A DNA stretch of 64,000 bases from Sphingomonadaceae bacterium 3R27C6. GTDB lineage: Bacteria; Pseudomonadota; Alphaproteobacteria; Sphingomonadales; Sphingomonadaceae. A model generated the notes under the pieces. It did no database searches. It saw only the letters and a list, made by a program, of their open reading frames with translations, and had not been told where the DNA came from. Positions 33,454 through 43,212 of the stretch are shown here, piece after piece. The stretch covers positions 1 to 64,000 of the forward strand of contig SCNS01000002.1 of assembly GCA_005503215.1 (NCBI GenBank). Direction: 5' to 3'. Numbering within the stretch: position 1 is the first letter of the stretch; every line of letters begins with the position of its first letter. The translations under genes and the position numbers were made by a program.

Positions 33454-35460
33454 TTATTCCATCTCCAAAATCACCGCGTCGACCGCGAGGCTGTCGCCTT
33501 GCGCGGCGTTGACGCTCTTCACCGTGCCCGACTTTTCGGCGCGCAGGATGTTTTCCATCTTCATCGCCTCGACGGTCGCGAGCGGCTGGCCGGCTTCGAC
33601 CTTGTCGCCTTCGCCGACGTGGAGCGTGACGAGCAGGCCGGGCATCGGGCAGATGAGGAATTTCGACAGGTCGGGCGGGATCTTTTCGATCATGTGCGAC
33701 GACAGCGGCGCGATATGCCAGGGCAGCACGCGCACGTCGTGGATGCGCCCGCGGGTCGTCATGCGCCAGCCGGTGCGCGTCTTCGCGACCTTCACCGCAA
33801 GCTCGGTCTCGTCGATCTCGGCGACCACAAGCCGATCGCCCGGCGTATATTCGAGCGCGATGTCGATCCGGTCGCCTTCGACCTTGATATGCTTTTCGCC
33901 GACCTTGACCTTGTGCGGCGCGCCGTCGATCGAGACCTGCCATTTGGCGGGCGGTTCGAGCCGGTCGCCGAGCTGTCCGTCGGTGCGGCGCGCACGGTCG
34001 GCCTCGGCGCTTGCCATGAAGCCCGCGATCGCCGCGAGCGCGCGCGTGATCGTCGCGTCGGTCGGCGCGCCGTGAAAGCCTTCGGGATATTCCTCGGCGA
34101 TGAAGCCCGTCGTCAGCTCGCCCGAGCGGAAGCGCGGGTGCTGCATGATCGCCGAAACGAAATCGATATTGTGGCCGAGCCCTTCGAGCTCGAAGCGGTC
34201 GAGCGCCGCGATCTGCAGGTCGGCGGCTTCGTCGCGCGTTTCGCCCCACGTCACCAGCTTGGCGATCATCGGGTCGTAGAAGATAGACACCTCGCCGCCC
34301 TCTTCCACACCCGCATCGACACGCACGCCGTCGACGCCGCGCTCGTCGCCTTCCCATGCCGGAACGGGGGTGCGGTAGCGCACGAGGCGTCCGGTCGAGG
34401 GCAGGAAGCCACGGTAGGGATCCTCGGCATAGACGCGGTTCTCGATCGCCCAGCCGTCGATCTTGATGTCGTCCTGCGTCATTTCGAGCTTTTCGCCCGC
34501 GGCGACGCGGATCATCTGCTCGACCAGGTCGATGCCGGTGATCGCCTCGGTTACCGGATGCTCGACCTGCAGGCGCGTGTTCATTTCGAGGAAGTAGAAG
34601 CTCTCGCCCGTCGGGTCGGCGCCGCTGACGATCAGTTCGACCGTGCCCGCGCTGTAATAGCCAACCGCCTTCGACAGCGCGACGCACTGTTCGCCCATCG
34701 CCTTGCGCATCTTCTCGGTGACGAAGGGCGACGGCGCTTCCTCGACGACCTTTTGGTGGCGGCGCTGGATGCTGCATTCGCGCTCGTTGAGGTAGAGGAC
34801 GTTGCCGTGCTGGTCGCCGAGGATCTGGATTTCGATGTGGCGCGGGTTGAGGATGAATTTTTCGATGAAAACGCGATCGTCGCCGAAGCTGTTGAGCCCC
34901 TCGCGCTTGGTCGCCTCGAAGCCTTCGCGCACGTCCTTTTCGTCATAGGCGAGGCGCATGCCCTTGCCGCCGCCGCCAGCGCTGGCCTTCATCATCACCG
35001 GATAGCCGATCTCGTTCGAAATCTCGACGGCATGTTCGGTATCGCGGATCTCGCCGACGAAGCCGGGGACGACGTTGACGCCGGCTTCCTTCGCGAGCTT
35101 CTTCGACTCGATCTTGTCGCCCATCGCGGCGATCGCGTTCACGGGCGGGCCGATGAAGGCGATATTTTCCTTGGCGAGCGCCTCGGCGAAGCTGGTGCGC
35201 TCCGACAGGAAGCCATAGCCCGGATGTACCGCCTCGGCGCCGGTCGCCTTGCACGCGGCGATGATCTTGTCGGCGATCAGATAGGATTCGGACGCGGGCG
35301 ACGGTCCGATATGCACGGCTTCGTCGGCCATCTGCACAAAGGGCGCGCGCGCGTCGGCGTCCGAATAGACGGCGACGGTCGCGATGCCCATGCGCCGCGC
35401 GGTCTTGATGACACGACAGGCGATTTCACCGCGGTTGGCGATCAGGATTTTCTTGAACAT
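33454..35460 (-). CDS. pccA: Propionyl-CoA/acetyl-CoA carboxylase alpha subunit (biotin carboxylase + biotin carrier)
   Basis: A 668-residue protein: biotin carboxylase domain from MFKKILIANRGEIACRVI through the ATP-grasp loop (MMKASAGGGGKGMRLAYD), the ECSIQRRHQKVVEEAPSP segment and the C-terminal biotinyl domain with Lys634 in VEAMKMEN. A BT-type linker lies between. ATG at 35460 starts the biotin carboxylase domain directly. With pccB (41478-43022), mutase and epimerase in the same stretch, propionyl-CoA to methylmalonyl-CoA is the likely reaction. LprI-like and bioB genes follow upstream on the same strand. Confidence 0.94.
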   Translation of the reverse strand: MFKKILIANRGEIACRVIKTARRMGIATVAVYSDADARAPFVQMADEAVHIGPSPASESYLIADKIIAACKATGAEAVHPGYGFLSERTSFAEALAKENIAFIGPPVNAIAAMGDKIESKKLAKEAGVNVVPGFVGEIRDTEHAVEISNEIGYPVMMKASAGGGGKGMRLAYDEKDVREGFEATKREGLNSFGDDRVFIEKFILNPRHIEIQILGDQHGNVLYLNERECSIQRRHQKVVEEAPSPFVTEKMRKAMGEQCVALSKAVGYYSAGTVELIVSGADPTGESFYFLEMNTRLQVEHPVTEAITGIDLVEQMIRVAAGEKLEMTQDDIKIDGWAIENRVYAEDPYRGFLPSTGRLVRYRTPVPAWEGDERGVDGVRVDAGVEEGGEVSIFYDPMIAKLVTWGETRDEAADLQIAALDRFELEGLGHNIDFVSAIMQHPRFRSGELTTGFIAEEYPEGFHGAPTDATITRALAAIAGFMASAEADRARRTDGQLGDRLEPPAKWQVSIDGAPHKVKVGEKHIKVEGDRIDIALEYTPGDRLVVAEIDETELAVKVAKTRTGWRMTTRGRIHDVRVLPWHIAPLSSHMIEKIPPDLSKFLICPMPGLLVTLHVGEGDKVEAGQPLATVEAMKMENILRAEKSGTVKSVNAAQGDSLAVDAVILEME

Positions 35461-35465
35461 GGCCC

Positions 35466-35858
35466 TCAATATTCCTCAATCAAATCTTTGAGTTGTTTGG
35501 TGCGCGCTTCGGTCAGTTGGATCTGACATCCGCTAATCACCATCGGTTCAGCCGAGCCGCCACGCATCGTGTAGCCCTCGCTGGCGCAATGCTTGTCGCG
35601 GTAGGTCAGCCACGCGCGCTGCGCGGCGAGAAGCGTGTCGAAATATCCGGGACGATTGTCCTGCGTGCGGTCGAAGTCGGCGTCGATTGCCTTCATACGC
35701 GCCACGGTGATCTTCCACTGGGCGTTCATCGCCGCGTCGGCGCGCTCGAATTCCTTGTAGGCGCAGGCGTTGAGCTCGAACTGCGCCATCGCGTTGTCGC
35801 AATCGATCTCGGGCTCCTGCGTGGCCGCTGCCAACGCCAAAAGGGTGGAAAGGATCAT
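35466..35858 (-). CDS. LprI-family (lysozyme-inhibitor-like) exported protein
   Basis: A 130-residue protein with a short signal peptide ([14 protein letters not shown]) and the LprI/DUF1311 pattern: [45 protein letters not shown] and a late Cys in ISGCQIQL. The four Cys would form disulfides. The family is linked to inhibition of c-type lysozyme, though that is shown for few members. It overlaps the bioB stop by 4 bp (ATGA) and is 5 bp upstream of pccA, so it is embedded in the propionate operon. Confidence 0.88.
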   Translation of the reverse strand: MILSTLLALAAATQEPEIDCDNAMAQFELNACAYKEFERADAAMNAQWKITVARMKAIDADFDRTQDNRPGYFDTLLAAQRAWLTYRDKHCASEGYTMRGGSAEPMVISGCQIQLTEARTKQLKDLIEEY

Positions 35859-36886
35859 TCCGCCGCTTCCATCTGCGTGCGCATCGGCTCTTCGCTCTCC
35901 ATCGGGCGCAGGCCGAGCTTTGCGAACAGCGCCGCGTCGGCATTGTCGCCGCGGTTGCCGGTGGTGAGCAGCTTGTCGCCGGTGAAGATGCTGTTCGCGC
36001 CCGCCATGAAACAGAGCGCCTGCGTCGCCTCCGACATGCTCTCGCGGCCAGCCGACAGGCGAACCATCGATTTGGGCATGGTGATGCGCGCGACCGCGAT
36101 CGTGCGGACGAATTCGATATCGTCGATCTTCGCGAGCGGCGTGTCGGCGAGCATGTCGCCGAGCACGGTGCCCTTCACCGGGACCAGCGCGTTGACTGGC
36201 ACGCTTTCGGGATGGCGTTCGAGCGTGGCGAGCGCGTGGATGAAGCCGACGCGGTCCTGCCGGTTCTCGCCCAGCCCGACGATGCCGCCCGAGCAGACGT
36301 TGATCCCGGCGTTGCGGACTTCCTCAAGCGTGTCGAGGCGGTCCTGAAAGGTGCGGGTCGTGATGATATTCTCGTAATTCTCCGGGCTCGTGTCGATATT
36401 ATGGTTATAATAATCGAGCCCCGCGACCGCGAGCGTCTGCGCCTGTTCCTTGGTCAGCATGCCCAGCGTCATGCAGGTTTCCATGCCCATCTGGCGCACG
36501 CCCTCGATCATCTCGACGATCGCGGGCATGTCGCGGTCCTTGGGGTTGCGCCAGGCGGCGCCCATGCAGAAGCGCTTCGATCCCGAATCCTTCGCCTGCG
36601 CCGCCGATTGCAGCACCGCGCGGACGTCCATCAGCTTGGTGGCTTTCAGCCCGCTGTCGGCGCTCTTCGACTGCGAGCAATAGCCGCAATCCTCGACGCA
36701 GCCGCCGGTCTTGATCGACAGCAATGTGCAAAGCTGCACTTGCCCATGCGCATGATGACGGCGGTGGACGCCCTGCGCCTCCCACATCAGTTCGTCGAAC
36801 GGCAGGTCGAACAGCTCGGCGATTTCTTCGCGAGTCCAGTCGGTGCGCGGCTGATCGTCTTGCGGGGCAGTTTGGGAGAGGTTCAT
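35855..36886 (-). CDS. bioB: Biotin synthase
   Basis: A 343-residue radical-SAM enzyme with the cluster motif Cys63-x3-Cys67-x2-Cys70 ([13 protein letters not shown]), the second cluster residues in CMGAAWRNP and [12 protein letters not shown], and the C-terminal family segment [18 protein letters not shown]. It inserts sulphur into dethiobiotin. No other bio gene is here; its place between the propionyl-CoA carboxylase alpha gene and the mutase suggests co-regulation with the biotin-using carboxylase. Confidence 0.97.
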   Translation of the reverse strand: MNLSQTAPQDDQPRTDWTREEIAELFDLPFDELMWEAQGVHRRHHAHGQVQLCTLLSIKTGGCVEDCGYCSQSKSADSGLKATKLMDVRAVLQSAAQAKDSGSKRFCMGAAWRNPKDRDMPAIVEMIEGVRQMGMETCMTLGMLTKEQAQTLAVAGLDYYNHNIDTSPENYENIITTRTFQDRLDTLEEVRNAGINVCSGGIVGLGENRQDRVGFIHALATLERHPESVPVNALVPVKGTVLGDMLADTPLAKIDDIEFVRTIAVARITMPKSMVRLSAGRESMSEATQALCFMAGANSIFTGDKLLTTGNRGDNADAALFAKLGLRPMESEEPMRTQMEAAE

Positions 36887-36906
36887 GGATTATCGGCCCT
36901 TTGATG

Positions 36907-37353
36907 TTATTTGCAGAAGCGCTCGAGCGCGGCGCCGTAAAATTCGATCGTCGGCGTTTCGCCGAACATGTCCTGATAATTGCCGTCGGCCCATGGGCGG
37001 CGGTCGCCATAGCTGATCGTCACCTGCCGCGCGGTTTCGGCATCGCCATATTCGCCGACGCCGTAGAGCGTGAAGGCGATATCGGCTTCGGGATCGTCGC
37101 AGTTGAGACGGGCCAGCCCCTTGTTCACATATTTGTCGCTCGTCTCGAAATAGATGTCGCGCCAGGGGCCGTCGGTCTTTTCGAGGCGGCCGTACCAGTT
37201 AGTGAAATAGACATCGTCGATCTGCTGCTTGTAGATCCACTCGACGGCGACATCCTTGCGGAATTCGCTCGGACGGCTCGCAGACTCGGCGTGCGCAGCA
37301 ACGGCCGCGACGGCGCCAAGTCCGGCGATCATCAGGCGAAGCGAAGGGTTCAA
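36907..37353 (-). CDS. Small exported protein of unknown function, translationally coupled to the mutase
   Basis: A 148-residue protein with a signal peptide ([20 protein letters not shown], cleavage after AHA near residue 22). The TTG start overlaps the mutase stop (TTGA) and has GGAGG seven bases upstream; an ATG at 37332 would remove part of the signal. The mature part has [20 protein letters not shown] and an ending [11 protein letters not shown] with one of two Cys. I do not recognise the family. It lies between bioB and the mutase. Confidence 0.7.
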   Translation of the reverse strand: MNPSLRLMIAGLGAVAAVAAHAESASRPSEFRKDVAVEWIYKQQIDDVYFTNWYGRLEKTDGPWRDIYFETSDKYVNKGLARLNCDDPEADIAFTLYGVGEYGDAETARQVTISYGDRRPWADGNYQDMFGETPTIEFYGAALERFCK

Positions 37354-39497
37354 GCGGCATCCTCCAGCGGCGGCATGTTGTGGCCGAGCAGGCGCAGCAC
37401 GTCGGCGGCGCATTCGACCACATTGCTGCCGGGCCCATAGATGCCCTGCACCCCGGCGTCGCGGAGATATTGATAGTCCTGCGGCGGAATGACCCCGCCC
37501 GCGATCACCTTGATGTCGCCGCGCCCGGCTTCCTTCAATTTGCCGATCAGTTCGGGGATGAGCGTCTTGTGCCCGGCCGCGAGGCTCGACGCGCCGACGA
37601 CATCGACGCCGCTTTCGAGCGCGAGCACGACGGTTTCGTCGGGGGTCTGGAACAGCGGGCCGGAGACGACGTCGAAGCCCATGTCGCCGAACGCCGACGC
37701 GATGACGTTCGCGCCGCGGTCGTGCCCATCCTGCCCCATCTTGGCGACGAGCAGCTTCGGTTTGCGCCCCATGCGGCGTTCGACCGCCTTGACGCCGTCG
37801 AGCACCTGCTGCCAGCGGTCGTCGCCCTCATACGGCGCGGCGTAGACACCCTTCACCGGGGTCGGCTGGGTGCCGTAGCGGTCGAAGCTTTCCTCCATCG
37901 CCGACGAAATCTCGCCGAGCGTCGCGCGGGCGCGGGCGGCTTCGACCGCGAGCGCGAGCAGGTTGTTCTCGATGCTCGAAGGCTGCGCGGCACCGTCGCG
38001 AAGCGCCTTGAGCGCGGCTGCGCAGGCCGCTTCGTCGCGGCTCGCCTTGATGCGGTTGATCCGCGCGATCTGGCCCTCGCGCACCTTGGCATTATCGACC
38101 TCGAGCGTTTCGAGCAGATCCTCGTCTTTCAGGCGATATTTGTTCACGCCGACGATCACATCGTCGCCGCGGTCGACGCGCGCCTGCCGTGCCGCGGCGG
38201 CGGTTTCGATCATCGCCTTGGGCCAGCCCGCGGCGACGGCCTTCGCCATGCCGCCTTCCTTCTCGACGCGCTCGATGATCTCCCACGCCTTGTCGACCAG
38301 CTCCTGCGTCAGCGCCTCGACATAATAGGAGCCGCCCAAGGGATCGACGACCTTGGTCATCCCCGTCTCTTCCTGGATGACGATCTGGGTGTTGCGCGCG
38401 ATGCGGGCCGAGAAGTCGGTCGGCAGCGCGATCGCCTCGTCGAGCGCGTTGGTGTGGAGCGACTGGGTGCCGCCGAGCATCGCCGCCATCGCCTCGATGG
38501 TCGTGCGCATGACATTGTTGTACGGGTCCTGCTCGGTGAGCGAGACTCCCGACGTCTGGCAGTGGGTGCGCAGCATCTTGCTGCGTTCGTCCTTGGCGCC
38601 GAGGTTGGTCATCACGCGGTGCCACAGTACGCGCGCGGCGCGGAGTTTGGCGATCTCCATGAAAAAGTTCATGCCGATCGCGAAGAAGAAGGACAGGCGC
38701 CCCGCGAACTTGTCGATGTCGAGGCCCGATGCGACGCCGTAGCGCACATATTCGGCGCCGTCGGCGATGGTGAAGGCCAGCTCCTGCACCTGCGTCGCGC
38801 CGGCTTCCTGCATATGGTAGCCGCTGATGGAGATGCTGTTGAACTTCGGCATCTCGCGGCTCGTGTAGCCGAAGATGTCCGAGATGATCCGCATGCTCGG
38901 TTCGGGCGGGTAGATATAGGTGTTGCGGACCATGAACTCCTTGAGGATGTCGTTCTGGATCGTGCCGTCGAGCAGCTTGCGGTCGACGCCCTGCTCCTCG
39001 CCCGCGACGATGAAGAAGGCGAGGATGGGGATCACCGCGCCGTTCATCGTCATCGAAACCGACATCTGGTCGAGCGGGATGCCGTCGAAGAGGATCTTCA
39101 TATCCTCGACGCTGTCGATCGCGACCCCCGCCTTGCCGACGTCGCCGACGACGCGCGGATGGTCGCTGTCATAGCCGCGGTGGGTGGCGAGGTCGAAGGC
39201 GACCGACAGGCCCTTCTGCCCCGCGGCGAGGTTGCGGCGATAGAAGGCGTTCGATTCCTCGGCGGTCGAAAAGCCCGCATATTGCCGGATCGTCCACGGC
39301 CGCCCCGCATACATCGACGCGCGCACGCCGCGCGTGAAGGGCGCGAAACCGGGGAGGCCCGGATCGGTCGCCACATCGTCAGCGGTGTAGAGCGGCTTGA
39401 CGTCGATCCCCTCGGGCGTCGCCCAGGTGAGGTCCTTGCCCTTCACTTCCTTGTCGGCGGCGGCGGCCCATTGGTCCAGCGTTGGCTTGTCGGTCAT
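37350..39497 (-). CDS. scpA: Methylmalonyl-CoA mutase
   Basis: A 715-residue B12-dependent mutase. The N-terminal catalytic barrel includes [20 protein letters not shown] and the substrate and radical region [23 protein letters not shown] segment. The C-terminal cobalamin domain has the base-off motif with His592 in [10 protein letters not shown], then SGPLFQTP and [10 protein letters not shown]. It is a single-chain form like human MUT and E. coli Sbm. It converts methylmalonyl-CoA to succinyl-CoA. No MeaB/ArgK-type chaperone gene is nearby. Confidence 0.97.
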   Translation of the reverse strand: MTDKPTLDQWAAAADKEVKGKDLTWATPEGIDVKPLYTADDVATDPGLPGFAPFTRGVRASMYAGRPWTIRQYAGFSTAEESNAFYRRNLAAGQKGLSVAFDLATHRGYDSDHPRVVGDVGKAGVAIDSVEDMKILFDGIPLDQMSVSMTMNGAVIPILAFFIVAGEEQGVDRKLLDGTIQNDILKEFMVRNTYIYPPEPSMRIISDIFGYTSREMPKFNSISISGYHMQEAGATQVQELAFTIADGAEYVRYGVASGLDIDKFAGRLSFFFAIGMNFFMEIAKLRAARVLWHRVMTNLGAKDERSKMLRTHCQTSGVSLTEQDPYNNVMRTTIEAMAAMLGGTQSLHTNALDEAIALPTDFSARIARNTQIVIQEETGMTKVVDPLGGSYYVEALTQELVDKAWEIIERVEKEGGMAKAVAAGWPKAMIETAAAARQARVDRGDDVIVGVNKYRLKDEDLLETLEVDNAKVREGQIARINRIKASRDEAACAAALKALRDGAAQPSSIENNLLALAVEAARARATLGEISSAMEESFDRYGTQPTPVKGVYAAPYEGDDRWQQVLDGVKAVERRMGRKPKLLVAKMGQDGHDRGANVIASAFGDMGFDVVSGPLFQTPDETVVLALESGVDVVGASSLAAGHKTLIPELIGKLKEAGRGDIKVIAGGVIPPQDYQYLRDAGVQGIYGPGSNVVECAADVLRLLGHNMPPLEDAA

Positions 39498-39518
39498 AGT
39501 CTCGTCTCTTGCCTCATT

Positions 39519-39681
39519 CCCCTCTCCCCTTGCGGGAGAGGGTTGCGAAGACTTGCCGGTTCACCGGCTAGTCGTAGCTGGGAGAGGGGCCGCGAACCGC
39601 GGGTTCGCCAGCCACCCCTCTCCAAGTTCCGGTAGGGGACAAGTCCCCAACCTTCTCTTTCCTCTCCCGCAAGGGGCGAGG
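39519..39681. repeat. Complex inverted-repeat element between mutase and epimerase genes
   Basis: The ends are related inverted blocks (CCCCTCTCCCCTTGCGGGAG at the left, CCTCTCCCGCAAGGGGCGAG at the right). Inside are several smaller hairpins such as CCGGTTCACCGG, CGCGAACCGCGGGTTCG and GGGGACAAGTCCCC. It fills nearly all of the 191-bp gap between the mutase start and the epimerase stop. It resembles, in its terminal blocks, the element at 44631 and the DUF559 cassette flanks. Confidence 0.8.
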
Positions 39682-39688
39682 AAATAAT

Positions 39689-40126
39689 TCAGTGGTCGCC
39701 CTTCGGCGTCTCCATAATCTCGGTCAGCACCCCGCCCATATCCTTGGGGTGGACAAAGAAGATCAGCGTCCCGTGCGCTCCGATCCGCGGCTCGCCGAGG
39801 ACGCGCTTGCCCAGCGCTTCGAACTCGGCCTTGGCGGCGTGGATGTCGGGCACTTCGTAACATAGATGATGCTGCCCCCCTGCGGGGTTCTTTTGCAGGA
39901 AAGCCGCGATCGATGCATTGCCCGGCAATGGTTCGATCAGCTCGATTTGTGTGCCGTTGAGGCCGCTGTCGGTGGGCGTATCGACGAAGCACACCTTCAC
40001 CCCCTGTTCGGGCAGGTCGAACGGCTCATGGATCTGCGTCGCGCCCATCACGTCGCGATAGAAGATGATGCTGTCGGCGATCGACGGCGTCGCGACGCCG
40101 ACATGGTTGAGGCGGCCGAGTTTCAT
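39689..40126 (-). CDS. mce: Methylmalonyl-CoA epimerase
   Basis: A 145-residue glyoxalase-fold (VOC) protein: LGRLNHVGVATPSIADSIIFY with a metal His at residue 8, HHLCYEVPDI with another His, and the family ending EIMETPKGDH with a Glu ligand. It interconverts (R)- and (S)-methylmalonyl-CoA, between carboxylase and mutase. The ATG overlaps the OsmC-gene stop (ATGA). The adjacent mutase and carboxylase genes make the pathway call strong. Confidence 0.95.
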   Translation of the reverse strand: MKLGRLNHVGVATPSIADSIIFYRDVMGATQIHEPFDLPEQGVKVCFVDTPTDSGLNGTQIELIEPLPGNASIAAFLQKNPAGGQHHLCYEVPDIHAAKAEFEALGKRVLGEPRIGAHGTLIFFVHPKDMGGVLTEIMETPKGDH

Positions 40127-40581
40127 TTCGTCACCTCGATCGGGAATTTGACGCTGTTCGCGATGAAGCATTGATCATGCGCGTCGTGATGCAGCTGTTC
40201 GAGCGTGGCGGCGTCGGGCGCCGCGCCCTGCCATTCGATATCGGGGGACAGCTCGACCCCCGTAATCTGGACGCGCCCGTCATCGCCCTTGGCCATCGTG
40301 CCCACCGCGGCATCGCGATAGGATTGAACGGCATACCCCGCCTTGGCCGCGAGGTAGAGGAAGGTCAGCATATGACAGCTCGACGCGGAGGCGACCAAAG
40401 CTTCTTCGGGATCGACCGCGGCTTCGACCGACCAGGGCAGCGGCACGACATGCTTCGACGACGACGCCGGAACGCTCACATTCTCGTCGAATGTCCAACG
40501 ATGGCCGCGGCCATATTTTCCGCCGGGAACATCGTCGGTGGCCGACGCTTCCCATTCGATCAATGCGTGATATTTCGCCAT
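40123..40581 (-). CDS. OsmC-family peroxiredoxin-like protein
   Basis: A 152-residue OsmC/Ohr-fold protein. The two active-site Cys are Cys69 in ASASSCHMLTF and Cys138 in HDQCFIANS. YGRGHRWTFDENV and VDPEEALVASASSC are family hallmarks. OsmC proteins reduce organic or fatty-acid hydroperoxides. It is coupled to mce by a 4-bp overlap. Confidence 0.92.
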   Translation of the reverse strand: MAKYHALIEWEASATDDVPGGKYGRGHRWTFDENVSVPASSSKHVVPLPWSVEAAVDPEEALVASASSCHMLTFLYLAAKAGYAVQSYRDAAVGTMAKGDDGRVQITGVELSPDIEWQGAAPDAATLEQLHHDAHDQCFIANSVKFPIEVTK

Positions 40582-40602
40582 TTTCCTATCCTCAGATCCG
40601 CC

Positions 40603-41352
40603 TTAACATCCCGGGATCTGGTCCTTGCCGACCAGTTCGTATTTGCCGTTCTTGAGCGCATATTGCTGCTTGATCGCGCGTGTCCCCGTATAGGTGACGG
40701 TAAAGCTCTTGTCGGGAACCGCCGCGGTGATCTGCCCGTCGAAGCTCTGTTCCTTCTGGTTCAGACCGGCCCCCGAACTCATGCTGCCGGTGAAGCTGCC
40801 GCGATCGACCGGTGCATCGGGTGCCAGCTCGGTCAGCGTCGCGCTGCTGATCGCGCAGCCCTGCCACACGCCGCCGCCCGAGGTGACGAGAAAGGGATTC
40901 TTGCCGAGCGCGTCGCTGAAGCCCCACGCGGTTGCCGCATTGCCTACGCTGCCGACCGCACCGAGGTTCAGCCACTCGCCCTTGCGCTGCCAGCCCGACG
41001 GGCCGCCCTGCAGATAATGGATCGCGTTGATCCCGCCCTCGCTGTGGCCGGCTTCGTCGAGGCTGCCGAGGCTCAGCAGCACGCCGACCCGGTTGGGCAG
41101 CAGATGGATGGCGGCGGGGCGGAATGTGTAAGTGCGCCCATCGATCTCGCGCGTGGCCGTCGCTTCGGCGCCTTTCGGAAGCCCGAAAGCCGTCCGGAAC
41201 GCGAGGCCGATCGTGCTGTTCTCGTCGCTGTCCAGCGTCACCGGAAAAGCAGGTTTCGGCTCGCCGACGGGGGTGTCGGGATCGAACGCAAACGCCGCCG
41301 GCGAGGCCAGCAGGGCGGGAGCAATCAGAGCACCAAGAAGGGATTTACGCAT
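40603..41352 (-). CDS. Exported protein of unknown function
   Basis: A 249-residue protein with a signal peptide (MRKSLLGALIAPALLASPAA, cleavage after AFA). The mature part is beta-rich with Gly-rich loops (LGSLDEAGHSEGGINAIHYL, GGPSGWQRKGEWLNLG) and ends YELVGKDQIPGC with a terminal Cys; one more Cys is in WQGCAISS, so one disulfide is possible. ATG at 41352 has AGAGG eight bases upstream. I do not recognise the family. It lies in the stretch between OsmC and pccB. Confidence 0.72.
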   Translation of the reverse strand: MRKSLLGALIAPALLASPAAFAFDPDTPVGEPKPAFPVTLDSDENSTIGLAFRTAFGLPKGAEATATREIDGRTYTFRPAAIHLLPNRVGVLLSLGSLDEAGHSEGGINAIHYLQGGPSGWQRKGEWLNLGAVGSVGNAATAWGFSDALGKNPFLVTSGGGVWQGCAISSATLTELAPDAPVDRGSFTGSMSSGAGLNQKEQSFDGQITAAVPDKSFTVTYTGTRAIKQQYALKNGKYELVGKDQIPGC

Positions 41353-41477
41353 CTTCAAACCTCTTTCGGAATCAAGGACATGGCGGCCATGTTCTAACCG
41401 CCTCCCGTCCTTGCCTCCAGTCCGGTGTTTCTCATGTGCCGGGCATCACACACACGGATAATATCCGCGCCGCGCGA

Positions 41478-43022
41478 TCAGAGCGGAATATTGTCGTGCT
41501 TCTTCCACGGGTTTTCGAGTTGCTTGTTCCTGAGCTTCCTCAGCCCCAGCGCGATCCGCTTGCGCGTATTGTGCGGGTGGATGACCTCGTCGATATAGCC
41601 GCGCGACGCCGCGACGAACGGGTTCGCGAAACGGTCCTCATATTCCTTGGTGCGCTGCGCGATCTTTTCGGGGTCGCCGATGTCGCTGCGGAAGATGATC
41701 TCGACCGCGCCCTTTGCGCCCATCACGGCGATCTCGGCGGTCGGCCAGGCGTAGTTGAGGTCGCCGCGCAGATGCTTCGACGCCATCACGTCGTACGCGC
41801 CGCCATAGGCTTTGCGCGTGATCACCGTGATCTTCGGCACTGTCGCCTCGGCATAGGCGAACAGCAGCTTCGCGCCATGCTTGATGATGCCGTTATATTC
41901 CTGCGCGGTGCCGGGCAGGAAGCCGGGGACATCGACGAAGGTAATGATCGGGATTTCGAACGCGTCGCAGAAACGAACGAAACGCGCGGCTTTCTTCGAC
42001 GAGTTGATGTCGAGCACGCCCGCGAGCACGAGCGGCTGGTTCGCGACGATGCCGATCGTACGCCCTTCGATCCGTCCGAAGCCGCAGATGATGTTCGCCG
42101 CATGCGCCGGCTGCACCTCGAAGAAATCGCCCTCGTCGACGGTCTTCCGGATCAGCTCGTGCATATCGTAGGGCTGGTTCGCGTTCGGCGGGATCAGCGT
42201 GTCGAGGCTCGCCTCGGCGCGGTCATAGGGATCGCTCGTCGGACGGACCGGAACGCCGCTGCGGTTGTTCTCGGGCAGATAGTCGAAGAAATCGCGCGCC
42301 GCGAGCAGCGCCTCGATGTCATTTTCGAACGCAAGGTCGGCGACCGAGCTTTTGGTCGTATGCGTGATCGCACCGCCAAGCTCTTCCTGCGTCACAACCT
42401 CGTTGGTCACGGTCTTCACGACGTCGGGACCGGTGACGAACATGTACGAGCTGTCCTTCACCATGAAGATGAAGTCGGTCATCGCGGGCGAGTAGACCGC
42501 GCCGCCCGCGCAGGGGCCCATGATGAGCGAAATCTGCGGCACGACGCCCGATGCGAGCACGTTGCGCTGGAACACTTCGGCATAGCCGCCGAGCGACGCG
42601 ACGCCCTCCTGGATGCGCGCGCCGCCGCTGTCGTTGAGGCCGATGACGGGCGCGCCGACCTTCATCGCATTGTCCATCACCTTCATGATCTTCTCGGCGT
42701 GGCGCTCCGAGAGCGAGCCGCCGAAGACGGTGAAGTCCTGGCTGAAGACATAGACGAGGCGGCCGTTGATGGTGCCCGATCCGGTGACAACGCCGTCGCC
42801 GGGGACGATCTGGTCCTGCATCCCGAAATCGGTGCAATTATGCTCCACGTACGTGTCGAGCTCCTCGAACGAGCCTTCGTCGAGCAGCACGTCGAGCCGC
42901 TCGCGCGCGGTCAACTTGCCCTTGGCGTGCTGCGCATCGATACGCTTCTGCCCGCCCCCGAGGGCTGCGGCGGCGCGGCGGCGTTCCATTTCGGCGATAT
43001 TGGCGGACACTGGTTTCTCCAT
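41478..43022 (-). CDS. pccB: Propionyl-CoA carboxylase beta subunit (carboxyltransferase)
   Basis: A 514-residue carboxyltransferase with [20 protein letters not shown], the N-lobe oxyanion region [20 protein letters not shown], the CoA-site [21 protein letters not shown], the C-lobe [19 protein letters not shown] and [10 protein letters not shown]. With pccA it makes methylmalonyl-CoA from propionyl-CoA. ATG at 43022 is chosen from domain boundaries. It is divergent from the ScfR regulator, with two TTTGCAAA palindromes in the gap. Confidence 0.95.
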   Translation of the reverse strand: MEKPVSANIAEMERRRAAAALGGGQKRIDAQHAKGKLTARERLDVLLDEGSFEELDTYVEHNCTDFGMQDQIVPGDGVVTGSGTINGRLVYVFSQDFTVFGGSLSERHAEKIMKVMDNAMKVGAPVIGLNDSGGARIQEGVASLGGYAEVFQRNVLASGVVPQISLIMGPCAGGAVYSPAMTDFIFMVKDSSYMFVTGPDVVKTVTNEVVTQEELGGAITHTTKSSVADLAFENDIEALLAARDFFDYLPENNRSGVPVRPTSDPYDRAEASLDTLIPPNANQPYDMHELIRKTVDEGDFFEVQPAHAANIICGFGRIEGRTIGIVANQPLVLAGVLDINSSKKAARFVRFCDAFEIPIITFVDVPGFLPGTAQEYNGIIKHGAKLLFAYAEATVPKITVITRKAYGGAYDVMASKHLRGDLNYAWPTAEIAVMGAKGAVEIIFRSDIGDPEKIAQRTKEYEDRFANPFVAASRGYIDEVIHPHNTRKRIALGLRKLRNKQLENPWKKHDNIPL

Positions 43023-43074
43023 CGGAATTGGAAGGCGTCGTCTGCTCCGATTGCACGGTCCGCGCAAATGTGAA

Positions 43075-43105
43075 TTTGCAAAGTTGTAAATTGATACTTT
43101 GCAAA
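43075..43105. promoter_or_regulatory. Paired TTTGCAAA operator between pccB and the ScfR-type regulator
   Basis: The palindrome TTTGCAAA occurs at 43075-43082 and 43098-43105, with centres 23 bp apart (about two helical turns), in the 190-bp divergent promoter region. TTTGCAAA is the core of sites described for RamB/PrpR-type regulators, which are relatives of the adjacent protein. The sequence is plain; the regulator assignment is an inference. Confidence 0.72.
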
Positions 43106-43212
43106 TAGCCGTATATTGTCGGCTCAAACGTTTTAAGGGTGTCGAGACGTCGCAATACCCCTCCCTAAACCCCCGCGGCGGCTCGACACCCATCGCAATG
43201 GAGCGCATTTCG

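Noticed and set aside
33499..35526. A 675-codon open frame antisense to pccA
   Set aside because: Composition is typical of reverse-strand reading of a high-GC gene and it mirrors pccA almost exactly; no recognisable protein features.
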